DNA of 64,000 nucleotides from JAJFKX01 sp965230265 (lineage in GTDB: Bacteria; Pseudomonadota; Gammaproteobacteria; Xanthomonadales; Wenzhouxiangellaceae), in NCBI GenBank assembly GCA_965230265.1, contig OZ245999.1:1426001-1490000 (forward strand), in the 5' to 3' direction. Below the pieces are notes generated by a model. The model ran no database searches and was not told the DNA's origin. It worked only from the letters and a program-made list of their open reading frames with translations. Within the stretch, counting starts at the first letter, position 1. Every line of letters begins with the position of its first letter. Positions 27,430 to 36,260 of this stretch are shown here, piece by piece. The position numbers were made by a program, and so were the translations under genes.

Positions 27430-28689
27430 CTATTGGGTTGTTACTACAGGGGCTCGCTTTGGCAATAGGATCACAATGACAAATATGCCAGAAGCAATTC
27501 CAGCAAGAATCCTGAATAGCACATCAAATCCCCAGTTTTGGTAAACCAGAGCAATCAAGGGCAAGGCGGCTGCCAGGACAGTAAAACCCACCACATAGCG
27601 AATAGCATAGATACGGGCTTTATGCTCTCCATGAGCGACTTTGCCAACCAAATAATCGTTGACTGGGATTTGTCCGAAAGCGCCCAGCATAAACCCCAAA
27701 GCAGCACACAAAGCAAACCAGTCGGTTAACCCTGGCATCAGGGAGAAGAACACCAATTGAAAAGCAGCGACAGTGATGAACACTGGACGCGGACCAAAGC
27801 GATCCAGCGTATAGCCCACGATCAATTGAGCGCTGGATGCGATGGCAAACACAGCAAAAGCCAGCCAGCCGAGGGCGGTGGCCGTGTCTTGCTGTTCTGA
27901 AGCGGGAACAGCACTTATCCAGTCGGACAGCTGTGTCGCCAACTCTTGTAAGCGCTCTGCAAAAATTTTGGGTAGAGCAAAAGTAGTGGCCTGAAATATC
28001 ATCGCCCCTAGTGCTGTGGTGATGAAGACAATAATCAATACTCGGATGATCAAACCACGATTAGCGGATAAAAAAGTTGATCTTTCATCAATGCTCGGTA
28101 TCGTTTTTTGCTTATTGCTGGTTCGAATTGAGCTCCAGCGAAGAGCAGAATAGGCCAGACCAATCAATACGGCCATTACACCAGGGGCAATAAAGGCCAT
28201 TCTCCAACTGCTCAAATCAATCAGATAACCAGTAATCAGTGCTGCACTGGCAACACCCAGATTGCCCCATACGCCATTAATAGCAATGCGTATCCCGATG
28301 TTGCGCCACTGTGTGGTTACGATTGTCAGCCCGACCGGATGATAAATGGCTGCGAACATACCGATTATGAACAAACCTGTACCTATCTGTAATGGTGTTT
28401 GACTAAAGCCTGTGGCAACAGCAGCCAGGCCTATGCCGATAAAAAACACACTCATCATGCCATCCCGGTTCCAACGGTCTGCCAGCCAGCCGGCAGGCAA
28501 CGAGAATAGACCGAAGGCAAAAAAACCAGGGGTGGCATAAATCAGTAACTCGGAATAGCTGATATTCCATTCACGATAAAGCACCAGTGCCGCCACGGTG
28601 GCAAAAATCAGCGTGAACATATGGTCAAGAAAATGACCAATATTCAATAATAGAAAATGCAAATGGTCACGCTTTATCAAGTTATCCAT
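27430..28689 (-). CDS. MFS transporter (fosmidomycin-resistance-like)
   Basis: 419 residues and about 12 hydrophobic helices. The N-terminal half has LLNIGHFLDHMFTLIFATVAALVL and LPAGWLADRWNRDGMMSVFFIGIG, the MFS motif A (G-x-L-a-D-R) between helices 2 and 3. HPVGLTIVTTQWRNIGIRIAINGVWGNLGVASAALITGYLID is characteristic of Fsr-like exporters. The C-half has a second pseudo-repeat with GYTLDRFGPRPVFI. Substrate unknown. It is convergent with the MNIO cluster and not clearly part of it. Confidence 0.85.
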   Translation of the reverse strand: MDNLIKRDHLHFLLLNIGHFLDHMFTLIFATVAALVLYREWNISYSELLIYATPGFFAFGLFSLPAGWLADRWNRDGMMSVFFIGIGLAAVATGFSQTPLQIGTGLFIIGMFAAIYHPVGLTIVTTQWRNIGIRIAINGVWGNLGVASAALITGYLIDLSSWRMAFIAPGVMAVLIGLAYSALRWSSIRTSNKQKTIPSIDERSTFLSANRGLIIRVLIIVFITTALGAMIFQATTFALPKIFAERLQELATQLSDWISAVPASEQQDTATALGWLAFAVFAIASSAQLIVGYTLDRFGPRPVFITVAAFQLVFFSLMPGLTDWFALCAALGFMLGAFGQIPVNDYLVGKVAHGEHKARIYAIRYVVGFTVLAAALPLIALVYQNWGFDVLFRILAGIASGIFVIVILLPKRAPVVTTQ

Positions 28690-28768
28690 TACATGGGCAT
28701 TGTTTAAGGCGGATAAGCCAGGGTGAGTTACGAATGTTTCAAATCATCAATCCGGTGATTAACCTAAA

Positions 28769-28791
28769 ACCACCTGATTGTCATAGGTGGT
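28769..28791 (-). terminator. Probable terminator of the DUF6279 gene
   Basis: A 7-bp inverted repeat ACCACCT / AGGTGGT with a nine-base loop, followed on the minus strand by TTTTAGGTT. The T-run is short, so it may be a modest terminator. Confidence 0.5.
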
Positions 28792-28810
28792 AGCGTTATT
28801 CTCTCATTGG

Positions 28811-29647
28811 TTATAGCAATGCCTCAATATCATCCGCCAAATCCCCTAACTTTTTATCGATATGCCGGCGCTGCTTATCAGAAAGGGTTTGACTGATGAC
28901 TGCACTCATGTGCGCGAATAAAACTCGATTGTGGTCTGAGTTTTCCTTTAACTGCTGGCTTTGATATTGGCTGGAATTTTGCAGAATATCCAATAGCTGT
29001 TGTTGAAAATCAGGAAGGGTTTCTCGTTGATCAAATAATTGCCTGGCTTTGGCGTCCAGTTGTCTTTGGTAAGCCAGACGATCTTGGAAAGTGGGGCGTA
29101 TGCGGGGAGCATAGTCGCTGACAATGTCTTTTTGTAACTGGCTCAACCGGCCAATCCAGCGTTCCATCTGTTCTTGCAGGTTTTTCCGGCTTTCATCCAG
29201 ACGGTCCTCGTCCTTGATATCGTTGTATTCCTCTTCGGTTTCCTCACGCTGATCGGCAACCTCATCAAACAATGACTCCACCTGATCATCATTCAACAGC
29301 ACGGCAATTTCAACCAGTTCCGGGCTGACTCGATCCCGTAATCGTTCCCAATGTCCGCGACCGCGCTCAAAATGCTGTAACCACTGCTGCTGAGACAGCG
29401 GACCGCCAGCGACCTGCTGGCGCAGATCATTCAAATGTTGAAGGTATTGATCCAGCTCCTGTTGCCGGTGCCATACCAGCCATTGATCAACATAGCCATC
29501 AAAAACCACTCTCTGCGGCCGGTCCAGCTCCACATAATCATCCACATACCAATAGATCAGCCAATCGAGGTTGTTGTAGGCAAAGCGGGAGGAGCAGCCA
29601 CTGAGTATCAGCAACAGTACGGATAAAGTGAGTAACAGTTTTCGCAT
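28811..29647 (-). CDS. DUF6279 family lipoprotein
   Basis: 278 residues with a lipoprotein signal (LTLSVLLLILSGCSSRF, lipobox LSGC). The family start YNNLDWLIYWYVDDYVELDRPQRVVFD is intact, followed by a long charged helical body with repeated LQ/RQ heptads and WIGRLSQLQKDIVSDYAPRIRPTFQDRLAYQRQLDAKARQLFDQRETLP. It is probably an outer-membrane-anchored or periplasm-facing helical lipoprotein of unknown function, conserved across gammaproteobacteria. Single gene. Confidence 0.85.
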   Translation of the reverse strand: MRKLLLTLSVLLLILSGCSSRFAYNNLDWLIYWYVDDYVELDRPQRVVFDGYVDQWLVWHRQQELDQYLQHLNDLRQQVAGGPLSQQQWLQHFERGRGHWERLRDRVSPELVEIAVLLNDDQVESLFDEVADQREETEEEYNDIKDEDRLDESRKNLQEQMERWIGRLSQLQKDIVSDYAPRIRPTFQDRLAYQRQLDAKARQLFDQRETLPDFQQQLLDILQNSSQYQSQQLKENSDHNRVLFAHMSAVISQTLSDKQRRHIDKKLGDLADDIEALL

Positions 29648-29907
29648 CGGTCAGGTTCTTCGGCGAATCAGCATAGAGGAGTATAGTGATTTGAGATCAA
29701 GCAATCGTTAAATTGCGTTTTAGGTCATTTGGCTATGTGACTATCATGAGCTGGCATCGATTATCAAAAGAACAGGATAAAACTCTACTAAAGTCAAAGT
29801 TTTCTTGTTGTATATGATATGGTTTCTATATCACAAAATGGAATATGGCGAGAGTGTAAAGTAGAGTTGCTCGTCGTTTTATTATCAACGCAAAGGGTGT
29901 TTGTGCA
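29648..29907. other. AT-rich intergenic region before the TTG-start gene
   Basis: About 260 bases, markedly AT-rich compared with neighbours. It holds the promoters of the lipoprotein gene (leftward) and the orphan gene (rightward). No repeat or RNA structure was recognised. Confidence 0.4.
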
Positions 29908-30876
29908 TTGAAGAAACTTATTATATTTCTGACCGCTGTGCTATCAATTGCGATCGTTATATTTCTTACTACTAGAGATGATGATGCAACTCGAGACCAA
30001 ACTCTCTCCAAACCGCCTAGTAATGCAAGTGGAACTTCATCCGCAGTAGAAAACCCAGTTGAATCAAATGTTACTGGTGCTGTTGAAGATTCTTCAAATG
30101 TAACAAACAGGCATTCACCTGCAAGCAATATATATGATTATTCACAAGGTTTGTATGTTCGTACACAAGATGGCACGACAACACTTCCATCGGTATCACT
30201 GATTACGCTATTAGATGATTTAGCGAATGCTATAAATAGTGGCGATAATGATGCCGCAGTTTTTTTGTTTGAGGCAAATTTTGCCTGTGCCTTTAATAAC
30301 ATCATAACTGAGCGTGATTTAGACAGCGCAATCAAAAAGATTAATTCCAATACGGCTAGTGACGATTTCATAAAGAAAAAATCTATTGAAAATAAAACCA
30401 GGACTTACCGATTTTGTAAGGGCTATAATGCAAGAGACCCAATTGCAGCAGAAAATCAAGACCTTAGGGATTTGATTATAAGGGCCGCAAGAGAAGGGAA
30501 CATAAGGGCAAAATTAAAATTTCAAGACTTTGGGTTCCCTGGTGACCCCAACGATGTATCTAATTTAATTCGCAATTCCGATCTTTTAACAGAGTTCAAA
30601 AATGAAGCAATTCAACACTTGATCGATGCGCGCAATGCAGGATCGTTTCAGGCTTTAACCTTATTGGCATTGAATTATAACCAAGGGCTTATTGTTGAAC
30701 AAAACGATGTTGAGGCTTACGCATATTTCTATGCCACTCAGCAACACCAATTCAACATTGATACCGATTCTATCTTATCTACTATAGGGGGTCGTCTGAC
30801 AAGCGATCAACTTCCTCTCGCTCAAAAAAAAGGAGATAACTATGCGGATTTTTGCTGTGATCAAGGGTACCCGTAA
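29908..30876 (+). CDS. AT-rich orphan exported protein with a Sel1-like stretch
   Basis: 322 residues starting at TTG, just downstream of an AGGG-like site; no ATG is placed better. The N-terminal KKLIIFLTAVLSIAIVIFLT is a signal anchor. After a Ser/Thr-rich linker the body is mostly helical, with RNAGSFQALTLLALNYNQGLIVEQNDVEAYAYFYATQQH near the end resembling one Sel1 repeat. It is therefore a distant relative of the two Sel1 proteins at 18.9-20.5 kb. Codon use is AT-rich and unlike the flanking core genes, which may indicate acquisition. Function unknown. The next, interrupted small gene starts inside its last 12 codons. Confidence 0.65.
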   Translation: MKKLIIFLTAVLSIAIVIFLTTRDDDATRDQTLSKPPSNASGTSSAVENPVESNVTGAVEDSSNVTNRHSPASNIYDYSQGLYVRTQDGTTTLPSVSLITLLDDLANAINSGDNDAAVFLFEANFACAFNNIITERDLDSAIKKINSNTASDDFIKKKSIENKTRTYRFCKGYNARDPIAAENQDLRDLIIRAAREGNIRAKLKFQDFGFPGDPNDVSNLIRNSDLLTEFKNEAIQHLIDARNAGSFQALTLLALNYNQGLIVEQNDVEAYAYFYATQQHQFNIDTDSILSTIGGRLTSDQLPLAQKKGDNYADFCCDQGYP

Positions 30877-31174
30877 ATCCAAACTTACCTTAGCCTTATT
30901 AGCACTGGTAGCATTTATTTTATAAGCAGATGATCATGGCAATTTTACATGTACCCATTGTGATCCAGGTGATGCATCAGGCCCAGGTGTTCAGGCATTT
31001 AATTTAACGGTTTTTATGTTGTGTTGCTCTGTTGCTGCTTGCATTGTGGCGATTGTGATTCGATATTTCTCTCATAGGCAAAAACTTAAATTGTTTCGTT
31101 CGCGTGGTGTATACGATATTGATGAGAATGGAGAAGTGGACAATTTCAGTGATAAGTTCCTGGATAAACTTTAG
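30842..31174 (+). pseudogene. Small membrane protein gene interrupted by an in-frame TAA
   Basis: From ATG 30842, preceded by a strong AAGGAG site, the frame encodes a basic N-region and a hydrophobic stretch (KLTLALLALVAFIL). It then meets TAA at 30923-30925 and continues in the same frame without further stops to TAG 31172. The second part reads ADDHGNFTCTHCDPG (a CxxC), then a transmembrane helix FNLTVFMLCCSVAACIVAIVI, then RYFSHRQKLKLFRSRG and an acidic tail. The whole looks like an exported or anchored protein of 109 residues whose signal peptide is broken by one stop codon. An internal ATG at 31016 could still make a 52-residue membrane peptide. It could also be two small genes or a sequence error. 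Confidence 0.55.
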
Positions 31175-31250
31175 GTCGACATGACTCTATAAAATAAGGA
31201 ATAAGCCCTTGAGTAAATAAACCGAAACGACAAAGACAGGGGATTGATTC

Positions 31251-31343
31251 GCCTCATCCTGAGGCTCACCCTGCGGGCGCGCTAAAGCGCGTCCCGATTG
31301 GCTATCCTGCCAATCGGTCGAACCGGAGGGGTTTTCAAAACCC
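31251..31343. repeat. GC-rich multi-hairpin element next to the tRNA genes
   Basis: Four inverted repeats follow each other: GCCTCA-3-TGAGGC at 31251-31265; a stem around GCGC-TAAA-GCGC at 31275-31294; a perfect 9-bp CCGATTGGC-6-GCCAATCGG at 31294-31317; and GGGTTTT/AAAACCC at 31329-31343. The block is visibly more GC-rich than its surroundings and shows no coding frame. It may be a dispersed intergenic repeat (REP-like) or structured RNA at the end of the tRNA transcript. No second copy was seen in this window. Confidence 0.5.
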
Positions 31344-31362
31344 TATGAAACAACAAATAAAA

Positions 31363-31384
31363 AAGCCCACCTTGCGGTGGGCTT
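31363..31384 (-). terminator. Intrinsic terminator of the tRNA-Ala/tRNA-Glu operon
   Basis: A 9-bp stem AAGCCCACC / GGTGGGCTT with a four-base loop, followed on the minus strand by a T-run, eight bases past the tRNA-Glu 3' end. Confidence 0.88.
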
Positions 31385-31391
31385 CTTCATT

Positions 31392-31467
31392 TGGCGTCCC
31401 CTAGGGGATTCGAACCCCTGTTGCCGCCGTGAAAGGGCGGTGTCCTAGGCCTCTAGACGAAGGGGAC
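31392..31467 (-). tRNA. tRNA-Glu (UUC anticodon)
   Basis: 76 bases including the encoded CCA. Acceptor GTCCCCT pairs with AGGGGAC, the anticodon loop shows TTTCAC with anticodon TTC, and the T-loop GGTTCGAATCC is intact. It follows tRNA-Ala by six bases on the same strand and is the last tRNA before the terminator. Confidence 0.95.
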
Positions 31468-31473
31468 ATTGTT

Positions 31474-31549
<76 letters not shown>

Positions 31550-31622
31550 GAACGAGCGAACGCGAAATAGTAATGGGTCATTATAACCCTGTCAATCATT
31601 TAATGGCTAGATTTTTTTCGAT

Positions 31623-32153
31623 TCAGCGGCTGACAGGCTGGGCATCGGCGGATGATTGGTCCGTTAACCGCTCTGGCATAAAGGCTTCAGAGCGGCGACG
31701 CATGCTGGCCAGGCTATGGCCTTGTTGCAGCAAATAGTCCAACCACTTGTGTAAAGCCCGGTTCTGGCGCCAGTGGATGCGCTGCAGCGCGGTAGGGTTT
31801 AGGTCTGGTCCGGCCAGTCGATTAATGCCCCGACGCAGATCAAATGCGGTTACTTCGGCAATTCGCAGATCATGATACATTCGGATATGCGCTTCAGGCT
31901 CTGAGGCCTGTTGTTTCTCAGTATGCAATTCGTGCGTTAACCGCAAGAAAGTGGTGTAAGGGTGCTGTTCCAGAATATGCAGGTGCAACAGTGGCTGCTG
32001 ATTGATCTGCGAATAAAAGTACTGCGAAGTCGATACATCATCGGGCAGCAGCAGCATTACCTGCTGGTAAATTGCCTCCTGTAATTGCTGCAACTCATCG
32101 GGTCGAGTGGCCGATTGTGCGGCTTGCCAGGTTGTTTCTCGGATATAGACCAT
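31623..32153 (-). CDS. DUF1249 family protein (YqiB-like)
   Basis: 176 residues, no signal. The core resembles YqiB: a helix with YQQVMLLLPD, then FYSQINQQPLLHLHILEQHPYTTFLRLTHEL strands, and the signature IRMYHDLRIAEVTAFDLRRG, ending in a helix with QRIHWRQNRALHKWLDYLLQQGHS. The family is a conserved gammaproteobacterial protein of unknown function. The C-terminal 25 residues look disordered. It precedes the tRNA operon in the direction of transcription and follows the glutamine amidotransferase gene by about 60 bases, so it may be co-transcribed with it. Confidence 0.75.
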   Translation of the reverse strand: MVYIRETTWQAAQSATRPDELQQLQEAIYQQVMLLLPDDVSTSQYFYSQINQQPLLHLHILEQHPYTTFLRLTHELHTEKQQASEPEAHIRMYHDLRIAEVTAFDLRRGINRLAGPDLNPTALQRIHWRQNRALHKWLDYLLQQGHSLASMRRRSEAFMPERLTDQSSADAQPVSR

Positions 32154-32215
32154 ACTGGCAGCATAGCATAACCGGTGGTTAATTCTATGTAGGTATCTAT
32201 CGCTCTATGCAGGGT

Positions 32216-32959
32216 TTATCGGGAGGGCAGAATAATGCTGCCGCTGGTAGGCAGCAGATCCAAAAATGCATTAAACACTTTGTGGCTGGTTTGTACGGAC
32301 TGATCGATATATTGCCTGGTATGTCGCAATATCTGTTCAACAGAATGTCCGGTGTCAGCAGCTTTTAGCTCTTGCAGATATTGCGGTAAATTCAACCAAC
32401 GTCGAATTAAACGCTGATCAAGCTCCAGGTGAAACTGAAACCCCCAGCAATGTTCAGCATAGTGAAAAGCCTGAGTCTCACAGTGCTTTGATTTTGCCAG
32501 GTGCTGCGCATCCGGTGGCAGGTCAAAGGTATAGCCATGCCATTGATAGACTGGTTGATGACTGGGGTAGTGCTGTAATAGTCGGTCCTGCTGTCCCTGG
32601 GGGTTTATTTCCAATGGATACCAGCCAATTTCCCACTGTGAAGCTGGAAACAACCGGGCGCCCAGTGTGTGTGCAATCAGCTGGCTGCCAAGGCAAATAC
32701 CCAATACCGGCTTGCCGGCATTGATAAAATGTTCGATGGTCTGACACTCAGTTAGCAGGTGCGGATATTGTTGCTGCTGATCCGGCATCATCGGCCCACC
32801 CAGTACGACCAGTGCATCATAGCGCTGATTGTTGGGTTGGCTGTCAGGCTCGCGCGAAAAGTTCAGGTAACGAATACGATGCCCACGAGCACGAATTAAA
32901 GGATCGAAAGTGCCTAAAGGTTCTGCTGCAACATGTTGAAAAACCAATATTCGTGCCAA
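32216..32959 (-). CDS. Class I glutamine amidotransferase-like protein
   Basis: 247 residues. LVVLGGPMMP is followed by GKPVLGICLGSQLIAHTLGARLFP, with the nucleophilic Cys in the GICLGSQ elbow, and WGFQFHLEL provides the His and Glu of the triad. It matches stand-alone GATase1 proteins (GMP synthase glutaminase-like), which probably hydrolyse gamma-glutamyl compounds; no synthetase partner is adjacent. The N-terminus MARILVFQHVAAEPLGTF is the family's usual opening. It is divergent from the helicase gene with only about 40 bases between starts. Confidence 0.88.
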   Translation of the reverse strand: MARILVFQHVAAEPLGTFDPLIRARGHRIRYLNFSREPDSQPNNQRYDALVVLGGPMMPDQQQQYPHLLTECQTIEHFINAGKPVLGICLGSQLIAHTLGARLFPASQWEIGWYPLEINPQGQQDRLLQHYPSHQPVYQWHGYTFDLPPDAQHLAKSKHCETQAFHYAEHCWGFQFHLELDQRLIRRWLNLPQYLQELKAADTGHSVEQILRHTRQYIDQSVQTSHKVFNAFLDLLPTSGSIILPSR

Positions 32960-32999
32960 AATTTTTCCTCTTATCAGTCGATGCGGTTACACTGACGTT

Positions 33000-35900
33000 A
33001 TGCCTGCCTCAGTATCCAGCATTACCGAGTTGCAACCAGCTATCCAGTGTTGGTTTAAACAGGCTATTGGTACGCCCAGCCAAATGCAGCAACAGGCCTG
33101 GCAGCACATTGCCACCGGTAAGCATACCTTGATTGCCGCACCCACGGGTTCGGGTAAAACACTGGCGGCTTTTGTTCCGTTATTCGACAACTTATTGTCA
33201 CCCGCTGGACAACAGGCTGGGGCGACCCGGGTGCTGTATGTTTCACCGCTTAAATCGCTGTCACATGATGTCGAGCGTAACCTGCAGCCTGCATTGGATG
33301 GTGTGTCCGCCCAGGCAGGTTTAATCGAGCCATTACGCGCTGCTGTCCGCACGGGAGACACTTTAAACAGCGAGCGTCAAAAACAGTTGAAAAAGCCACC
33401 GAATATTCTGGTCACCACGCCGGAATCGCTGTTTATCCTGTTGTGCAGTAAAAACGGGCGAAAAGCCTTGTCGGGTATCCGTCATGTGGTGGTGGATGAG
33501 TTGCATGCATTGGCGGGCAATAAACGTGGTGCTCACTTTTTACTATCGCTCGAGCGCCTGCAGCGCTTGTTGTCACGCCCATTGCAGCGCATTGGGGTAT
33601 CGGCCACGCAAAAACCTTTGAGCACACTGGCAAACTGGCTGTGTAGTGGTCAAGATTGTGCGACTGTTGATGCCGGGCTGCGTTCCGATCTTGATCTGGA
33701 TATTGAACTGACGCCAACTCCGTTAAGCTCGTTGCTTAGCAATGTGCAGATGGATGAAATCTGCACCCGCATCAAAACCCTGGCACAGGCAAGAAAAACC
33801 ACGCTGGTATTTGTTAACACCCGGCGCATGGCCGAGCGTATGGCGCGGCGCATGACAGAATTGATGGACAGCAAACAAAAAGTACTGGCAACGCACCATG
33901 GCAGCTTAAGTCGTGAATTACGCCTGGATGCTGAGCAGCGTTTAAAAACGGGGCAGCTGCAATTGGTGATTGCCACCAGCTCATTGGAGTTGGGCATTGA
34001 TATCGGTTCGATTGATCTGGTGTGTCAGTTGGGTTCCCCCAAGCGTTTTTCGGCCATGCTGCAGCGCGCCGGACGGGCAGGGCATCATCATGGTGGTGTA
34101 CCGATGGCACGGTTGTTTCCATTGACACGTGATGATCTGCTGGAGAGCTGGGTGTTATTGCAGGGTCTGTACAACCAGCAGCTGGACAGTATCAGTGTGC
34201 CCATGCAGCCATTGGACGTATTGGCACAGCATATTCTGGCCGAATGTGCCTGCAGTGAACAGACCGAAACCAGCTTGGCTGAATGGGTACGCCGGGCCTG
34301 GCCATACCGGCACCTGGATGATCAGTTGCTAGCGCAGGTACTGACCATGCTGGCAGAAGGTTACAGCGGCCGTCAGGAACAGTTACGTTTGCTTTGGGAC
34401 CGTGCCAGAGGCCGTTTGCAGGCTGATAAAAGCCTGCGCAGTCTGTGTGCCATGAATGCCGGTGCGATCCCTGAACAGTTTGATCAGGATGTATGGCTGG
34501 TAGACGATCACCATAACATCGATAAAGCCGATGACAGGACTGGTCACCGGGTACAGCATATCGGTACAGTAGATGAAGATTTTGCTTTTGAAAGCCTGCC
34601 CGGTGATGTGGTGCAACTGGGCAATCACAGTTTTCAAATTGTCAAAGCCAATGCTGAGGGACTGCATGTACAAGATGCTGATGGTCTGCCGCCAGCGATT
34701 CCATTCTGGCTGGGTGAAGGGGCAGGGCGCAGTATTGAGTTATCTGCTGCAATGGCACAGCTATTGGGTCAAAGTATTGATAAAATCCCGGAGCAATTGG
34801 CGCAACCTGACTGGTTAACACAGTCCAGTTGTTTAAACCCCGAAGCCGCACAGCAACTGAGCGCTTATCTGGCAGCTTGTCATGCCGCACTAGGCGGTTT
34901 GCCGCATAAGAGCCATGTCATTATTGAACGTTTCTTCGATACCACTGGTAATTTTCATGTGGTGATTCACAGCACTTTTGGTATTGGCATCAACCGTGCC
35001 TGGGGTTTGGCATTGCGCAAACGGTTTTGCCGCCAGTTCAACTTCGAGTTGCAGGCCACCGCTTCGGATAATGGTTTGCTGTTATCACTTGGACCTACTC
35101 ACAGCTTTCCATTGGAAGATATTACTGGTTACCTGAAAAGTCACAGCGTGCGCGAGGTATTGATTCAGGCATTGCTGGATTCCCCATTGTTTGTCAGTCG
35201 CTGGCGCTGGGCGGCCAATACGTCACTGGCGGTGTTACGGATGCGCAATGGCAAAAAGCTGGAGCCGCAGCAACAGCGCAATCAGGCAGAAGATTTATTG
35301 GCATTATTGTTTCCTGATCAGTTGGCCTGCCTGGAGAATATTCGCGGCGAGCGCGAAATTCCTGATCATCCTCTGGTGACTCAGGTAATCAATGACTGTT
35401 TGTTTGAGGCCATGGATATTGAAGGACTGGAATCCATTCTGATTGGTATTGAACAGGGGGATATTCAGGTCAGTTGTATGGACCTGAATGGACCTTCACC
35501 TTTGGCCGAAGAACTGATCAATGGCAAGCCGTGGATGTTTCTGGATGATGGTGAAGCCGAAGAGCGGCGTACGCGTACCGTAGAAACCCGTTATCGCACG
35601 CCGGATATTGCTGACGCATTGCGCTTGCGCAGTCTACCGGATGCGAATATCAGCCGGGTCCAACAGCAAGCCTGGCCAGTGGTTAACAGCCCTGAACAAC
35701 TGTATCAACTGCTCAATCAAGCCGGGTTTATTACGGTTGCAGAGGCACAGCAAGGTGCCCCCAAAGGCATCAGCAACCCACTGGCACACCGTTGGCCAAT
35801 GTGGTTTAAATCACTGGCAAGGGATATGCGTGCCTGTGTCGTATTAAGGGATAATCAAGCTTGTTATTGGGTGGCTGATCAACGTGTTGCCGAAATAACC

Positions 35901-36194
35901 TGCGTGGATGCCGGTCTTGTAAGCAAGCCACCCCTGCCTGACTATGCACTGTCTGTTTCACCAGCAACTGCTGACGAGGCTTTGCTTAATTTATTAAGTG
36001 CGCGTTTGCAGGTTATGGGCGTGGCGCAGTTGCGCCAGTTGATGCAGGATTTTCAATTGCCGGAAGCTCAAGTGGTCAGCGCTTTAATGGCCTTGCAAGC
36101 CTCAGGGGCTGCGATTCATATCCCGGAACCGCATGATTATTGGGTAATGCGACAGAATGCTATCAAGCTACGTCAACTGTCTAATCATGTCTGA
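33000..36194 (+). CDS. lhr: Lhr-type DEAD/DEAH superfamily 2 helicase
   Basis: 1064 residues. The helicase core carries motif I AAPTGSGKT (K53), YVSPLKSL (Ia), VVVDELHAL (DELH, motif II), SATQKPL (III), a second RecA domain with LVFVNTRRMAER, ATSSLELGIDIG (V) and QRAGRAGH (VI). The Lhr-specific winged-helix and WSD-like part follows, then an extra C-terminal winged-helix-like stretch near 1000 (LQVMGVAQLRQLMQDFQLPEAQVVSAL). The family unwinds DNA or DNA-RNA hybrids in repair. It is shorter than the long E. coli Lhr, and no DNA ligase or exonuclease gene is adjacent, so the ligase-associated group is less likely. Probably monocistronic. Confidence 0.9.
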   Translation: MPASVSSITELQPAIQCWFKQAIGTPSQMQQQAWQHIATGKHTLIAAPTGSGKTLAAFVPLFDNLLSPAGQQAGATRVLYVSPLKSLSHDVERNLQPALDGVSAQAGLIEPLRAAVRTGDTLNSERQKQLKKPPNILVTTPESLFILLCSKNGRKALSGIRHVVVDELHALAGNKRGAHFLLSLERLQRLLSRPLQRIGVSATQKPLSTLANWLCSGQDCATVDAGLRSDLDLDIELTPTPLSSLLSNVQMDEICTRIKTLAQARKTTLVFVNTRRMAERMARRMTELMDSKQKVLATHHGSLSRELRLDAEQRLKTGQLQLVIATSSLELGIDIGSIDLVCQLGSPKRFSAMLQRAGRAGHHHGGVPMARLFPLTRDDLLESWVLLQGLYNQQLDSISVPMQPLDVLAQHILAECACSEQTETSLAEWVRRAWPYRHLDDQLLAQVLTMLAEGYSGRQEQLRLLWDRARGRLQADKSLRSLCAMNAGAIPEQFDQDVWLVDDHHNIDKADDRTGHRVQHIGTVDEDFAFESLPGDVVQLGNHSFQIVKANAEGLHVQDADGLPPAIPFWLGEGAGRSIELSAAMAQLLGQSIDKIPEQLAQPDWLTQSSCLNPEAAQQLSAYLAACHAALGGLPHKSHVIIERFFDTTGNFHVVIHSTFGIGINRAWGLALRKRFCRQFNFELQATASDNGLLLSLGPTHSFPLEDITGYLKSHSVREVLIQALLDSPLFVSRWRWAANTSLAVLRMRNGKKLEPQQQRNQAEDLLALLFPDQLACLENIRGEREIPDHPLVTQVINDCLFEAMDIEGLESILIGIEQGDIQVSCMDLNGPSPLAEELINGKPWMFLDDGEAEERRTRTVETRYRTPDIADALRLRSLPDANISRVQQQAWPVVNSPEQLYQLLNQAGFITVAEAQQGAPKGISNPLAHRWPMWFKSLARDMRACVVLRDNQACYWVADQRVAEITCVDAGLVSKPPLPDYALSVSPATADEALLNLLSARLQVMGVAQLRQLMQDFQLPEAQVVSALMALQASGAAIHIPEPHDYWVMRQNAIKLRQLSNHV

Positions 36195-36260
36195 AGTTCG
36201 GTAATTTTATTGTGGCATAATCAGGCGATTTTAATCGCCATTACTTAACGGAAACACTCA

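Noticed and set aside
33000..36194. Ligase-associated DNA helicase
   Set aside because: No DNA ligase or exonuclease gene is adjacent, and the protein is longer than that group; Lhr-type is the better fit.
36216..36240. Palindrome GGCGATTTTAATCGCC before the M1 gene as a terminator
   Set aside because: No T-run follows on either strand; the short palindrome is not distinctive enough to call.
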